A DNA stretch of 11,160 bases. It comes from an uncultured Collinsella sp. (GTDB lineage Bacteria; Actinomycetota; Coriobacteriia; Coriobacteriales; Coriobacteriaceae). The number at the start of each line of letters is the position of its first letter. Position 1 is the first letter of the stretch. The notes beneath the pieces were generated by a model that searched no databases, was not told the origin of the DNA, and saw only the letters and a list, made by a program, of their open reading frames with translations. Positions 1 to 7,630 of the stretch are shown one piece after another. Both the position numbers and the translations under genes were made by a program. The stretch spans positions 1 to 11,160 of the forward strand of contig CAAEBN010000023.1 in the NCBI GenBank assembly GCA_900754075.1, given 5' to 3'.

Positions 1-731
1 CTCACCTGGCCTGTGGCGATGGCGTAGTAATAGAGCAGCCACGATGCTCCGGTCGCGATGCCCGATGTTGCGAGAAATGTGAGTTCGCGCCGGTCAGCGT
101 GCGCGACCTGATCCAGTTTTCCCTTGGCTGCCACGATCGCCCATGCCATAACCAGTACCACGCAGGTGCGGATTGCCGTGGCCAGGTTTGACTCGACGCC
201 TTCGATGCCAACCTTGGCAAGGATGGACGTGAGCGCCGCGAACACGGCGGCGCCGAGGGCGTAAGCGAGCCAGGTCCGGTCTTGCTGCTGCTCGGGTCCG
301 GCAGACTGCTTCTTCTCGATCATTAAAAACGTGCCGAGGGTGATGACAGCGGTTCCCACGAGCTTAACCGCAAGGTTGCTCGTCTCGCCAAAAAGCACGA
401 TGGCGATCAGTGCGGCGAGTACGGTGCTCATCTTGTCGACCGGTACGACCTTATTGACGTCTCCGATGCCCAACGCCTTAAAGTAACAGATCCACGAAGC
501 ACCGGTAGCGAGTCCCGAGAGGACGAGAAAGAGCCAAGATCTGGGTTCGATGCTGCCGATGGTTCCAATGGATCCAGAAATGCCCGCCATTGCCCAGGCG
601 AAAACGAGCACCACGCAGGTGCGAATGGCCGTCGCGACATCGGAGTCGGTCTGCTTGATGCCGCATTTGGCCAGGACAGATGTGATGCCGGCAAAGAATG
701 CTGACGCAAATGCTGCTGCGACCCACGACAC
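1..731 (-). CDS. EamA/DMT-family transporter, N-terminal 243 residues (partial, runs off left edge)
   Basis: An integral membrane protein of the drug/metabolite transporter superfamily; the substrate cannot be told from sequence. The reading frame is open from a GTG at 731-729 to the left edge, and a strong Shine-Dalgarno (GGGGAGG, minus strand of 742-748) lies 10 nt upstream, which decides the start. The protein is a clear internal duplication with an offset of 151 residues: ATAIRTCVVLV occurs near residues 34-44 and again near 185-195, and GLATGASW (73-80) is matched by GIATGASW (224-231). Residues 91-100 (DVNKVVPVDK) are typical of COG2510-type EamA proteins. About 45-50 C-terminal residues are probably missing, judged from the symmetry of the two halves. 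A possible -10 (TATCAT, minus strand of 785-790) lies upstream without a clear -35. The family call is firm; the substrate is unknown. Confidence 0.85.
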   Translation of the reverse strand, partial: MSWVAAAFASAFFAGITSVLAKCGIKQTDSDVATAIRTCVVLVFAWAMAGISGSIGTIGSIEPRSWLFLVLSGLATGASWICYFKALGIGDVNKVVPVDKMSTVLAALIAIVLFGETSNLAVKLVGTAVITLGTFLMIEKKQSAGPEQQQDRTWLAYALGAAVFAALTSILAKVGIEGVESNLATAIRTCVVLVMAWAIVAAKGKLDQVAHADRRELTFLATSGIATGASWLLYYYAIATGQV

Positions 732-868
732 GGGTGAAATGCCTCCCCAAAGAACGACCGCGCCAGATTTACGGCGCTCGTCCGATGATACCGTCCCGCC
801 ATGAAGCTTTGATATCGCTGTGGTGAGACAGGGGCCATAGTTCGAGAGGGCATTTGGTTAAGGCTCGA

Positions 869-1054
869 ATCGAAGGTGAATGGTTTTCCGCGAAGTGAAC
901 GAGTAAATCTGGACCCCTGGAACATGCACACTTTTTTCGAACAAAACTGCAGGATTCTTAGACAAAAACCGCAGGAATTGAGTCCTTAAAAATGTCGATG
1001 CTACAGGGCACTGATTTTACTCGTTCACTTCTCGGAAAAGTATTCACCTTCGAT
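869..1054. repeat. Facing inverted repeats (~63 bp arms, ~59 bp core), MITE-like or regulatory
   Basis: The minus strand of 931-869 and the plus strand of 991-1054 are two diverged copies of one sequence. Over the outer 40 bases (for example TTTACTCGTTCACTT and ATTCACCTTCGAT) I count 36 identities, with weaker similarity over the rest. The core at 932-990 is AT-rich and contains two related direct copies of an ACAAAA-x-GCAGGA motif (941-960 and 962-981). If translated, both arms would start Met-x-Met and share FTRSL and FTFD, but differences fall at all codon positions and neither arm has a plausible ribosome site, so I read it as a non-coding element. It could be a miniature mobile element with long inverted ends, a dispersed extragenic repeat, or paired regulatory sites. 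No target-site duplication was evident. Confidence 0.6.
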
Positions 1055-1139
1055 ATGCTGACGGTGTCTTTTTGGTTGCCAAGAACTAGACGGCCTGCTG
1101 TGAGGGGCGGTGGTGACGCTATGCCGCCTTGTTTCATTG

Positions 1140-1168
1140 AAAAAATAAGCGGGGTACCACCTAAGCTT
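1140..1168 (-). terminator. Possible intrinsic terminator of the ABC operon
   Basis: Read on the minus strand, a short imperfect hairpin (outer stem AAGC/GCTT at 1147-1150 and 1165-1168, with inner GG/CC pairs possible) is followed, after GCTTA, by a run of six T (complement of 1140-1145). It lies just downstream of the permease stop codon. The stem is weak, so this is tentative. Confidence 0.35.
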
Positions 1169-1181
1169 TTTTAGCTGTCGA

Positions 1182-1880
1182 TTACAGATCGCGTACTCGA
1201 TAAACCTTGGTGCTGACGGTGCAGCTGATTGCGCATAGTGCGAGCGCCAGTACGGCAATTCCTGCACACAGACAGCCAAGGACGGCAGGATCGGGATTCG
1301 CCCCGGCAATCGACATAAGCCAGTTGCTGATGGGGTTGGAGGAGCTCAGCGCTGCCATGGTAAGGCATCCGAGTAGGGCAAACAGGCCAACGGATAGGCG
1401 CAGTGCCTCCATGTGTCCAAATCGGAAGAACAGCGGCTGTGCCAAGAACACCATTATGAGGGAGATGAGCATCGATGCTGCCGAGGCGGTTGCGATTTCA
1501 AAGATCGTCTGGCATGTCGAAGGGATGCCCATGGGGTCGAAGAGCGGAAGGGCGAGGATGTTCAGAAGCGTAGCCGCGCATGCCATGACGATCGAGAAGA
1601 CAACGATGCACAGGTAGCGTGCGCAAATAATGTCTTTGCGCGAGAAGGGCAACGTTGCTCGATAACGTTCCCAGCCGTTTTGGTTATCGTAGCCAGCTAG
1701 CGAGTTCATGATTATGATGGGTGACATTGCGCTGACCGCACAGGCGCCGGCGCTCATGCCGGAATCGCCGTCTGTCGCGTTGGCAAGGGTCAATACGACG
1801 AATATGAACAGGCCGACGCCCGCGATGCTCGGGGCGAGCGTGCGAACGATGGCGGTCTCGGACATAAAGGCGCGTTTCAT
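1182..1880 (-). CDS. ABC-2-type transporter permease
   Basis: The 232-residue membrane subunit of an ABC exporter. About six hydrophobic segments are visible, near residues 14-34, 43-63, 86-113, 126-152, 158-180 and 197-222. The stretch between segments 2 and 3 reads NGWERYRATLPFSRKDIICARY (residues 68-89), which matches the conserved loop of the ABC2_membrane_5 permeases (W-x-x-Y-x-x-x-LP-x-S-R-x-x-I-x-x-x-Y). Its ATG overlaps the stop codon of the upstream ATPase by 4 bp (ATGA), a classic sign of translational coupling, and AAAGGGG lies about 7 nt before the ATG. With the ATPase and GntR regulator it forms a YtrA/YtrB-like operon. What it exports is not visible; relatives of such operons respond to envelope stress or cell-wall antibiotics, which here is inference only. 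Confidence 0.85.
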   Translation of the reverse strand: MKRAFMSETAIVRTLAPSIAGVGLFIFVVLTLANATDGDSGMSAGACAVSAMSPIIIMNSLAGYDNQNGWERYRATLPFSRKDIICARYLCIVVFSIVMACAATLLNILALPLFDPMGIPSTCQTIFEIATASAASMLISLIMVFLAQPLFFRFGHMEALRLSVGLFALLGCLTMAALSSSNPISNWLMSIAGANPDPAVLGCLCAGIAVLALALCAISCTVSTKVYRVRDL

Positions 1881-2758
1881 TTCGAAGCCCCTTTCAGCAT
1901 GAGGCGTAGATAGTCGTCAATGGTTGCCCGATCGCAGGGAATCTCGGGGAAGGCCTCGAGCGTTTCGCGACGGTTGGGCACGAGCACGTCCACGCTATAG
2001 GCGTGGTGGGCGGCACGGGCGCCTTCGACGCAAGCCATAAGCTCGGCGGCCTGCGCTTGGGTGCAGTGGGCGATGCCGGCGCGGTCGGTAATGTCCTCGC
2101 GCGGCAGGTCAAGCACAATCGAGCCGTTATCGATGCAGATGACGCGGTCGGTGGCGCGATCGAGGTCGGACGTAATGTGGCTCGAGAGCAGCACGCTGCG
2201 CTGACCGTCGGAAACAAAGTCAAGCAGCTCATCAAGCAATTCCTCGCGTGCCATGGGATCGAGGCCCGCGGTGGCTTCGTCCAAAACGAGCAGCTTGGCA
2301 TTGTGGCTGAGCGCACAGGCAAGCTGCAGTTTCATGCCCATGCCGCGGGAGAGGTCCTTGACCTTTGTCTTGGGATCCAAGCCAAATCGGTCGATGAGGC
2401 TGGCGAAGGTATCGTGGCTCCAGGTGGGGGATGCCGGGCTTACGAGTGCCTCAACTTCGGTAACCTTGAGCGTGGAAGGGAAAGGACACGTGTCCAGCAC
2501 GAGACCGACACAGGTGCGCAAGCAGCGCTGCGCTTCACCGGGTGCGTCGGCGCCACAGCGCTGCCCAAACAGGTGCACCTCGCCGGCATCGAGTTTGATA
2601 AGCCCAAGCGCGGCTCGAATCGTCGTTGTTTTGCCGGCACCGTTGGCACCCACAAAGCCGACAATCTGGCCGGGCTCCACAGCGAGCGTGACATCACGCA
2701 GTGAAAAACGGTCGCTCACACGGCGTGAGATGCCTTTGAGTTCTAGCAAGTTTTGCAT
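1877..2758 (-). CDS. ABC transporter ATP-binding protein (YtrB-like)
   Basis: The 293-residue cytoplasmic ATPase of the exporter. All the nucleotide-binding motifs are present: Walker A GANGAGKT at residues 37-44, signature LSRGM at 136-140 (the LSRGM form is characteristic of this exporter subfamily rather than LSGGQ), Walker B LLVLDE at 156-161, D-loop AGLD at 164-167 and switch histidine at 194 (SSH). The Q-loop position falls in VGLVLDTCPF (84-93) and lacks an obvious glutamine, as in many LSRGM-type ATPases. Residues from about 220 form a C-terminal extension that is not catalytic. A GAAAGG ribosome site precedes the ATG at 2758. It starts 23 bp after the GntR stop and overlaps the permease start by 4 bp, so the three genes are almost certainly co-transcribed. 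Confidence 0.93.
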   Translation of the reverse strand: MQNLLELKGISRRVSDRFSLRDVTLAVEPGQIVGFVGANGAGKTTTIRAALGLIKLDAGEVHLFGQRCGADAPGEAQRCLRTCVGLVLDTCPFPSTLKVTEVEALVSPASPTWSHDTFASLIDRFGLDPKTKVKDLSRGMGMKLQLACALSHNAKLLVLDEATAGLDPMAREELLDELLDFVSDGQRSVLLSSHITSDLDRATDRVICIDNGSIVLDLPREDITDRAGIAHCTQAQAAELMACVEGARAAHHAYSVDVLVPNRRETLEAFPEIPCDRATIDDYLRLMLKGASK

Positions 2759-2781
2759 GGTATAGCCTTTCTTGCAGATGG

Positions 2782-3162
2782 CTACTGCATGGTTTCGGGG
2801 GCTACCAGGTCGAGCATCTCGTGCAGTTTGTCGCGCGTGACACCCAGGGTTTCGGCTTGGCTTGCCGCTTTCGCAAGCAGCTCTTCGATATGGCAGAGCT
2901 GGTTTTCGCGCAAGAGTTCTTGGTTGCCCTCGGCGACAAAACAGCCCTTGCCCTGCACGGTGCAGATAAAGCCAAGCTGCTCCAGGTCGGCGTAGGCGCG
3001 CTTGGTGGTGATGACGCTCACGCCAAGATCGCTCGCGAGTGCACGGATGCTGGGGAGTTTGGCTCCCGCAGCGAGTGTGCCCGAAAGGATTTGAGCTTTG
3101 ACCTGTGAGGATATCTGTTCGTAGATGGGCTTATCGCTCGAATTGGATAGGATGATGTCCAC
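2782..3162 (-). CDS. GntR-family transcriptional regulator, YtrA subfamily
   Basis: A 126-residue DNA-binding regulator. The winged helix-turn-helix spans roughly residues 10-78 and carries the family's hallmarks: KPIYEQI near 11-17, LPSIRALASDLGVSVITTKR near 36-55 and a wing ending GKGCFV at 71-76. Only about 50 residues follow, the short C-terminal helical part that defines the YtrA subfamily, with no FCD or UTRA effector domain. The start is a GTG at 3162-3160, decided by AAGGAG (minus strand of 3168-3173) only 5 nt upstream. As first gene of the ABC operon, with an inverted repeat over its own promoter, it most likely represses the operon and itself; the inducing ligand is unknown. Confidence 0.92.
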   Translation of the reverse strand: MDIILSNSSDKPIYEQISSQVKAQILSGTLAAGAKLPSIRALASDLGVSVITTKRAYADLEQLGFICTVQGKGCFVAEGNQELLRENQLCHIEELLAKAASQAETLGVTRDKLHEMLDLVAPETMQ

Positions 3163-3184
3163 AGCGGCTCCTTAGCTGATGGGC

Positions 3185-3240
3185 TACACGTGTATATAAC
3201 CGGTAAGCACAGTATATATACACTATGCACAGTTGCGCAA
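3185..3240 (-). promoter_or_regulatory. Promoter and dyad operator of the gntR-ABC operon
   Basis: On the minus strand, TTGCGC (3240-3235) and TATACT (3216-3211) are separated by 18 bp and make a plausible -35/-10 pair about 40-50 nt upstream of the GTG. GTGTATATA (3190-3198) and TATATACAC (3215-3223) form a perfect 9-bp inverted repeat with a 16-bp spacer, overlapping the -10 and the start site. A third TACAC half-site abuts the first, making the perfect palindrome TACACGTGTA at 3185-3194. Position and symmetry fit autorepression by the adjacent GntR protein; binding itself is inferred. Confidence 0.6.
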
Positions 3241-3273
3241 GAGGTAAATACGGATTGTCCGCTCGTTCATTCA

Positions 3274-3488
3274 TCTCAATCTGTAACAACTGGAGAAGAT
3301 TTTGGCTGCTAGATGTTATGGATCGAGACATTGGCCACCCGTCTATCCTTATATCTCAATCTGTAACAGATGGACCCGTTTTGAGTGGCTAGATGTTACA
3401 GATCGAGATCTTTCTGGGACGTCCACCTGTTTGTCTAAATCTGTAACAGGTAGAGGTTCAAAAACCGTCTAGATGTTACAGATCGAGA
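3274..3488. repeat. Array of six alternating 15-bp arms at an exact 40-bp step (three tandem 55-bp inverted-repeat units)
   Basis: The arm TCTCAATCTGTAACA occurs at 3274-3288 and 3354-3368, and as TCTAAATCTGTAACA at 3434-3448. Its inverse TGTTACAGATCGAGA occurs at 3394-3408 and 3474-3488, and as TGTTATGGATCGAGA at 3314-3328. Starts therefore step by exactly 40 bp with alternating orientation, giving an 80-bp tandem period. The 25-bp interiors of the three units share features (TGGA or TAGA near the left, CTAGA at the right end), whereas the two 25-bp linkers between units are much less alike but the same length. The array lies between the gntR promoter and the presumed prfC promoter, so neither obvious promoter would transcribe it. 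It resembles a REP/BIME-type mosaic or a phased set of protein-binding sites; the function is unknown. Confidence 0.88.
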
Positions 3489-3580
3489 CAAACTGCTGCG
3501 GAGTGCCGCCATCGACTGCTACCCTAGGCCCCAGCTGATGAATTTGTCCTGATAGGTGCCCTATGGCGGGATTTCGCGGC

Positions 3581-3586
3581 TACAAT
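3581..3586 (+). promoter_or_regulatory. Possible -10 element of prfC
   Basis: TACAAT lies 47 bp upstream of the chosen prfC start and would give a leader of roughly 40 nt. No good -35 is found at 16-18 bp spacing and there is no extended -10, so the call is tentative. Apart from the repeat array, the operator region and this site, the 3163-3633 interval shows nothing else I can support. Confidence 0.35.
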
Positions 3587-3633
3587 AGTGCGGTTACAAC
3601 GACGTAATGCACTCAATGCAAGAAAGGATCCGC

Positions 3634-5247
<1,614 letters not shown>

Positions 5248-5253
5248 CGCATC

Positions 5254-5283
5254 GGCGCGGTGGCCCTGCGGGGCTGCCGCGCC
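5254..5283 (+). terminator. GC-rich hairpin after prfC
   Basis: GGCGCGG (5254-5260) pairs perfectly with CCGCGCC (5277-5283), and inside it GCCC (5263-5266) pairs with GGGC (5271-5274) around a TGCG loop, leaving only a TG/TG internal mismatch. It starts 6 bp after the prfC stop. There is no real T-run behind it, so it may be a poor or factor-assisted terminator, or an RNA-stabilising stem. Confidence 0.5.
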
Positions 5284-5289
5284 GGTTGC

Positions 5290-5318
5290 TTGCCTGATGC
5301 CGTGTGAGCGGCTATCAT
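5290..5318 (+). promoter_or_regulatory. Promoter of the VUT transporter-SDR operon
   Basis: TTGCCT (5290-5295) and TATCAT (5313-5318) are separated by exactly 17 bp, matching the housekeeping consensus at four and five of six positions. Transcription from about 5325 would give a leader of about 80 nt before the ATG at 5404, long enough for the structured element at 5348-5397. Confidence 0.55.
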
Positions 5319-5347
5319 ACCCACCGTCGTCTCAAGACCGGGGCGTC

Positions 5348-5397
5348 CGAGCAGTTCGGGTCCGATATCCTGCTCGTTAAACCTAAAACCAAAGGAG
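5348..5397 (+). promoter_or_regulatory. Structured leader, candidate preQ1 class-I riboswitch
   Basis: A perfect 7-bp stem CGAGCAG (5348-5354) / CTGCTCG (5370-5376) encloses a 15-nt loop that begins TTC and contains GGTC, followed by an A-rich single-stranded tail with ACC (5388-5390) directly joined to the ribosome site AAAGGAG (5391-5397). Pairing of loop GGT with tail ACC would form an H-type pseudoknot laid out like class-I preQ1 aptamers: stem, UUC, short second stem followed by C, stem, A-rich tail, second-stem partner at the ribosome site. The downstream gene is of the family that imports queuosine precursors, which fits. The match is by eye and the tail is longer than in textbook examples. 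Confidence 0.45.
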
Positions 5398-5403
5398 TAC
5401 ATA

Positions 5404-6126
5404 ATGATCAAGAAGGTCATGGAGGACTACAAGGTCCTGTTGCGGAGCATTCCCGCGGCAACGGTTTCGCTGTTTTTCGTGAGCGTCATCATGATGAACC
5501 TGCTGGCCAACAAAGAGCTTATCAGCCTGCCGTATCTGGCACTCGATTGCGGCTTTGTGGTGAGCTGGGTTTCGTTTTTGTGCCAGGACATGATCTGCAA
5601 GCGCTTTGGCGCTAAGGCATCCATCAAAATCTCTATCCTCGCGCTGCTGGTCAACCTCGCCGTGAGCCTGTGCTTTTGGGCATGTTCGCTCACGCCCGGC
5701 ATGTGGGGCGCCTACTACGACACGGGCATGATCGAGGTCAACACCGCCCTTAACGCCACCATCGGCGGCACCTGGTACGTGGTGCTGGGCTCTTCGCTGG
5801 CAATGCTCGTTTCTGCCGTGGTTAACTCCACGCTCAACCAGTCGCTCGGCCGCATGCTCAAAAAGAATAACTTTGCGAGCTTTGCCTTCCGTTCCTATGT
5901 GTCCACGGGTGTTGGCCAGTTTATCGACAACCTGGTCTTCGCCATTGTGGTGAGCCACACGTTCTTTGGTTGGACCTGGGTGCAGGTCCTCATGTGCTCG
6001 CTGACCGGCGCTGTTGCCGAGCTGCTGTGCGAGGTCTTCCTGAGTCCCGTGGGCTACAAGGTCGTGCGCGGCTGGGAGCGCGAGAATGTGGGTTCCGAGT
6101 ACCTCGAGCGCCACGCAACCGCCTAA
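5404..6126 (+). CDS. VUT-family (COG1738/YhhQ-like) transporter, putative queuosine precursor importer
   Basis: A 240-residue membrane protein with about six hydrophobic segments. Features of the Vut_1 family (PF02592) are visible: an early NLLANK (32-37), a central charged stretch QDMICKRFGAK (61-71) after a long hydrophobic segment, and a late GQFIDNLVFAIV (171-182) resembling the family's conserved S-x-x-x-Q-x-x-D-x-x-x-F. YhhQ-type members import preQ0, preQ1 or related 7-deazapurines for queuosine modification of tRNA; applying that here is inference supported by the riboswitch-like leader. The ATG is preceded by AAAGGAG at 6-nt spacing. The SDR gene starts 9 nt after its stop, so the two form one transcription unit. 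The C-terminal tail (about 222-240) is charged and probably cytoplasmic. Confidence 0.75.
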   Translation: MIKKVMEDYKVLLRSIPAATVSLFFVSVIMMNLLANKELISLPYLALDCGFVVSWVSFLCQDMICKRFGAKASIKISILALLVNLAVSLCFWACSLTPGMWGAYYDTGMIEVNTALNATIGGTWYVVLGSSLAMLVSAVVNSTLNQSLGRMLKKNNFASFAFRSYVSTGVGQFIDNLVFAIVVSHTFFGWTWVQVLMCSLTGAVAELLCEVFLSPVGYKVVRGWERENVGSEYLERHATA

Positions 6127-6135
6127 GGAGCAAGT

Positions 6136-6816
6136 ATGCGGGTTTTGATCACGGGCGCTTCGGGCGGTATCGGAGCCGCGTGCGTGCAGCGCTTTTTGGA
6201 CGAGGGCCACGAGGTCGTGGGCTTTGATCTTTTGCCGGCGGCGATCGAGCACGAGCGCTACCGCCATCTGATCGTTGATGTCCGCGAGCCGGACTTGTTT
6301 TCAGGCGACCTTGAGCCTCAGGTGATCGTGAACGTTGCCGGTACGCAGGATTCGGCCGACGACATCGCCGCCAACCTGTATGGCACCATCAACGTGACCG
6401 AGCGCTACGCCTTTGTGGGGGAGGGGCTCGCCGCCAAGCCGGCGCCGGCTATCAAATCCGTGGTCAATGTGGGGTCGGCGAGCGGGCATACGGGATCGGA
6501 GTTTCCCGCCTATGCCGCCAGCAAGGGCGGCGTTATCGCCTACACCAAGAACCTCGCAAACCGCCTGGCACCGCAGGCCATCGCCAACAGTGTGGACCCG
6601 GGCGGCGTTATCACGCCGCTCAACCGTTGCGTGATGGAAGACGAGCACCTGTGGAACCAGATTATGGAGCTCACGCCGCTTAAACGCTGGGCCACCGCCC
6701 AAGAGATCGCCGAGTGGATCTACTTTGTGGGCGTGACCAACCGGTTTATGACCGGACAGAGTCTGTTGATCGATGGCGGCGAGGCCGGTCGCACACAATT
6801 TATTTGGCCCGAATAG
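6136..6816 (+). CDS. Short-chain dehydrogenase/reductase (SDR) family oxidoreductase
   Basis: A 226-residue NAD(P)-dependent oxidoreductase with a Rossmann fold. The classical SDR motifs are present: cofactor loop TGASGGIG at residues 6-13, NVAG at 66-69, a serine-bearing GSASG at 113-117, catalytic YAASK with Tyr126 and Lys130, and VDPGGVITP (153-161) after strand 6. An aspartate at residue 31, at the end of the second strand, favours NAD(H) over NADP(H). The ribosome site AAGGAG overlaps the stop of the VUT transporter, so translation is probably coupled. The substrate is unknown; the operon partner hints at the same metabolite, but that is not demonstrated. It ends just before a strong terminator. 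Confidence 0.9.
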   Translation: MRVLITGASGGIGAACVQRFLDEGHEVVGFDLLPAAIEHERYRHLIVDVREPDLFSGDLEPQVIVNVAGTQDSADDIAANLYGTINVTERYAFVGEGLAAKPAPAIKSVVNVGSASGHTGSEFPAYAASKGGVIAYTKNLANRLAPQAIANSVDPGGVITPLNRCVMEDEHLWNQIMELTPLKRWATAQEIAEWIYFVGVTNRFMTGQSLLIDGGEAGRTQFIWPE

Positions 6817-6817
6817 G

Positions 6818-6853
6818 AAACGCGCCCGATGGAAAGCTGTCGGGCGCGTTTTT
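6818..6853 (+). terminator. Intrinsic terminator, shared by converging sdr and ung
   Basis: AAACGCGCCCGA (6818-6829) pairs perfectly with TCGGGCGCGTTT (6840-6851) around a 10-nt loop, followed by a T-run on the plus strand (6849-6853). On the minus strand only three T follow the stem, so it should work best for the rightward operon, but it also sits 12 bp beyond the ung stop codon. Confidence 0.92.
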
Positions 6854-6865
6854 GATGTATCGATT

Positions 6866-7591
6866 TTAGCCGATGCAAGTCCAGTTGACGGGGGTCGAGC
6901 CGTGCTGTTCGAGTAGCCGATTGGCGGCAGAGAAGGGGCGCGACCCCATAAAAGCGGGGAGTTCTGCCGTGGCACGGTTGGCCGAAAGCGGCGAGGGGTG
7001 CGTGGAGGCCAGGCAGAACTTGCCGGTTGCCTTGCCCGCGCCGGTAGCGGCGAGCTTGCCTTCGACCATCTGCTGGGCAAAGCGGCCCCATGCCAAAAAG
7101 ACTACCGGCTGGGGCAGCTGACAGCAGCGCTCGATAACGTAGTCGGTGAGCGTGCTCCAGCCCAGTTTGGCGTGCGAGTTGGCGGCATGGTCGCGCACGG
7201 TGAGCGTAGTGTTGAGGAGCAGGACGCCCTGCTGTGCCCATGGTGTTAGGTCTCCCGTGGCGGGAATGGGGCAACCCAAATCGGCTTTGAGTTCCTTATA
7301 GATGTTGCGCAGGCTCGGCGGCAACTTGGTTTGCGTCGCGGGGACCGAAAACGACAGCCCCATGGCCTGGTTGGGTCCGTGATAGGGGTCTTGACCCAAG
7401 ATGACAACCTTGACCTGGTCGGCCGGCGTGTAGGCGAGGGCATTGAGGATGTCGTCTTGTGCCGGGTAGATGGTCTGCTCGGCACGCAAAAAGGCGATGC
7501 GCTCGAGCAGCCGGTTCGTAGTGTCACGTATCGGCTGCGGCGCATCGCCCAACCAAGTTGCTATGTTGCGGTCGCGGGTCGCGGCGTCCAT
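6866..7591 (-). CDS. ung: Uracil-DNA glycosylase (family 1)
   Basis: A base-excision repair enzyme of 241 residues that removes uracil from DNA. The family-1 motifs are intact: the water-activating loop GQDPYHGP at residues 66-73 with catalytic Asp68, FSVP (81-84), LLNTTLTVR (125-133) and the minor-groove loop HPSPLS at 198-203 with His198. An in-frame ATG at 7624 would add 11 residues, but the ATG at 7591 has AAAGGAG (minus strand of 7596-7602) 4 nt upstream and gives the more usual length. A TACAAT on the minus strand (7632-7627) could be its -10, without a clear -35. It lies downstream of the EamA gene on the same strand, 88 bp away, so it may be read partly from that gene's promoter. Confidence 0.96.
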   Translation of the reverse strand: MDAATRDRNIATWLGDAPQPIRDTTNRLLERIAFLRAEQTIYPAQDDILNALAYTPADQVKVVILGQDPYHGPNQAMGLSFSVPATQTKLPPSLRNIYKELKADLGCPIPATGDLTPWAQQGVLLLNTTLTVRDHAANSHAKLGWSTLTDYVIERCCQLPQPVVFLAWGRFAQQMVEGKLAATGAGKATGKFCLASTHPSPLSANRATAELPAFMGSRPFSAANRLLEQHGSTPVNWTCIG

Positions 7592-7630
7592 GGGGCTCCT
7601 TTGCGTCAGATGCTCTGTTTGCATCTATTG

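Larger units (their letters stand above)
732..1181. other. Gene-free stretch with inverted repeats and a possible terminator
   Basis: This 450-bp interval holds no convincing protein gene. The short open frames here (for example a 60-codon frame starting at 992, plus strand) coincide with the inverted-repeat pair at 869-1054 and lack a good ribosome binding site. The 732-868 part is the upstream region of the leftward EamA gene. The part from about 1055 to 1146 shows nothing I recognise. The right end carries a weak hairpin that may end the ABC operon. Confidence 0.6.

Noticed and set aside
428..931. 167-codon minus-strand frame starting in the inverted repeat
   Set aside because: It overlaps the EamA gene in another frame and its translation is low-complexity after the repeat part; the EamA frame from GTG at 731 has membrane segments and a strong ribosome site.
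992..1174. 60-codon plus-strand frame starting in the inverted repeat
   Set aside because: No ribosome site, and the first part is simply the repeat arm; kept as part of the repeat description rather than as a gene.
2003..2704. 233-codon plus-strand frame over the ABC ATPase
   Set aside because: Antisense shadow of a gene with complete Walker A, signature and Walker B motifs.
3274..3488. CRISPR array
   Set aside because: Spacing is regular, but arms alternate in orientation, unit interiors are similar to each other, the units are diverged, and no cas gene is nearby.
3607..3633. Nine-residue N-terminal extension of prfC
   Set aside because: The ribosome site AGAAAGG lies inside the extension, correctly spaced for the ATG at 3634, and RF3 proteins normally begin at that point.
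5348..5403. Class-II preQ1 riboswitch
   Set aside because: The leader ends CCAAAGGAG as some class-II examples do, but I find no loop sequence able to pair with AAAGGAG and no second small hairpin before it.
7592..7624. Eleven-residue N-terminal extension of ung
   Set aside because: AAAGGAG lies within the extension, directly upstream of the ATG at 7591; no ribosome site precedes the ATG at 7624.
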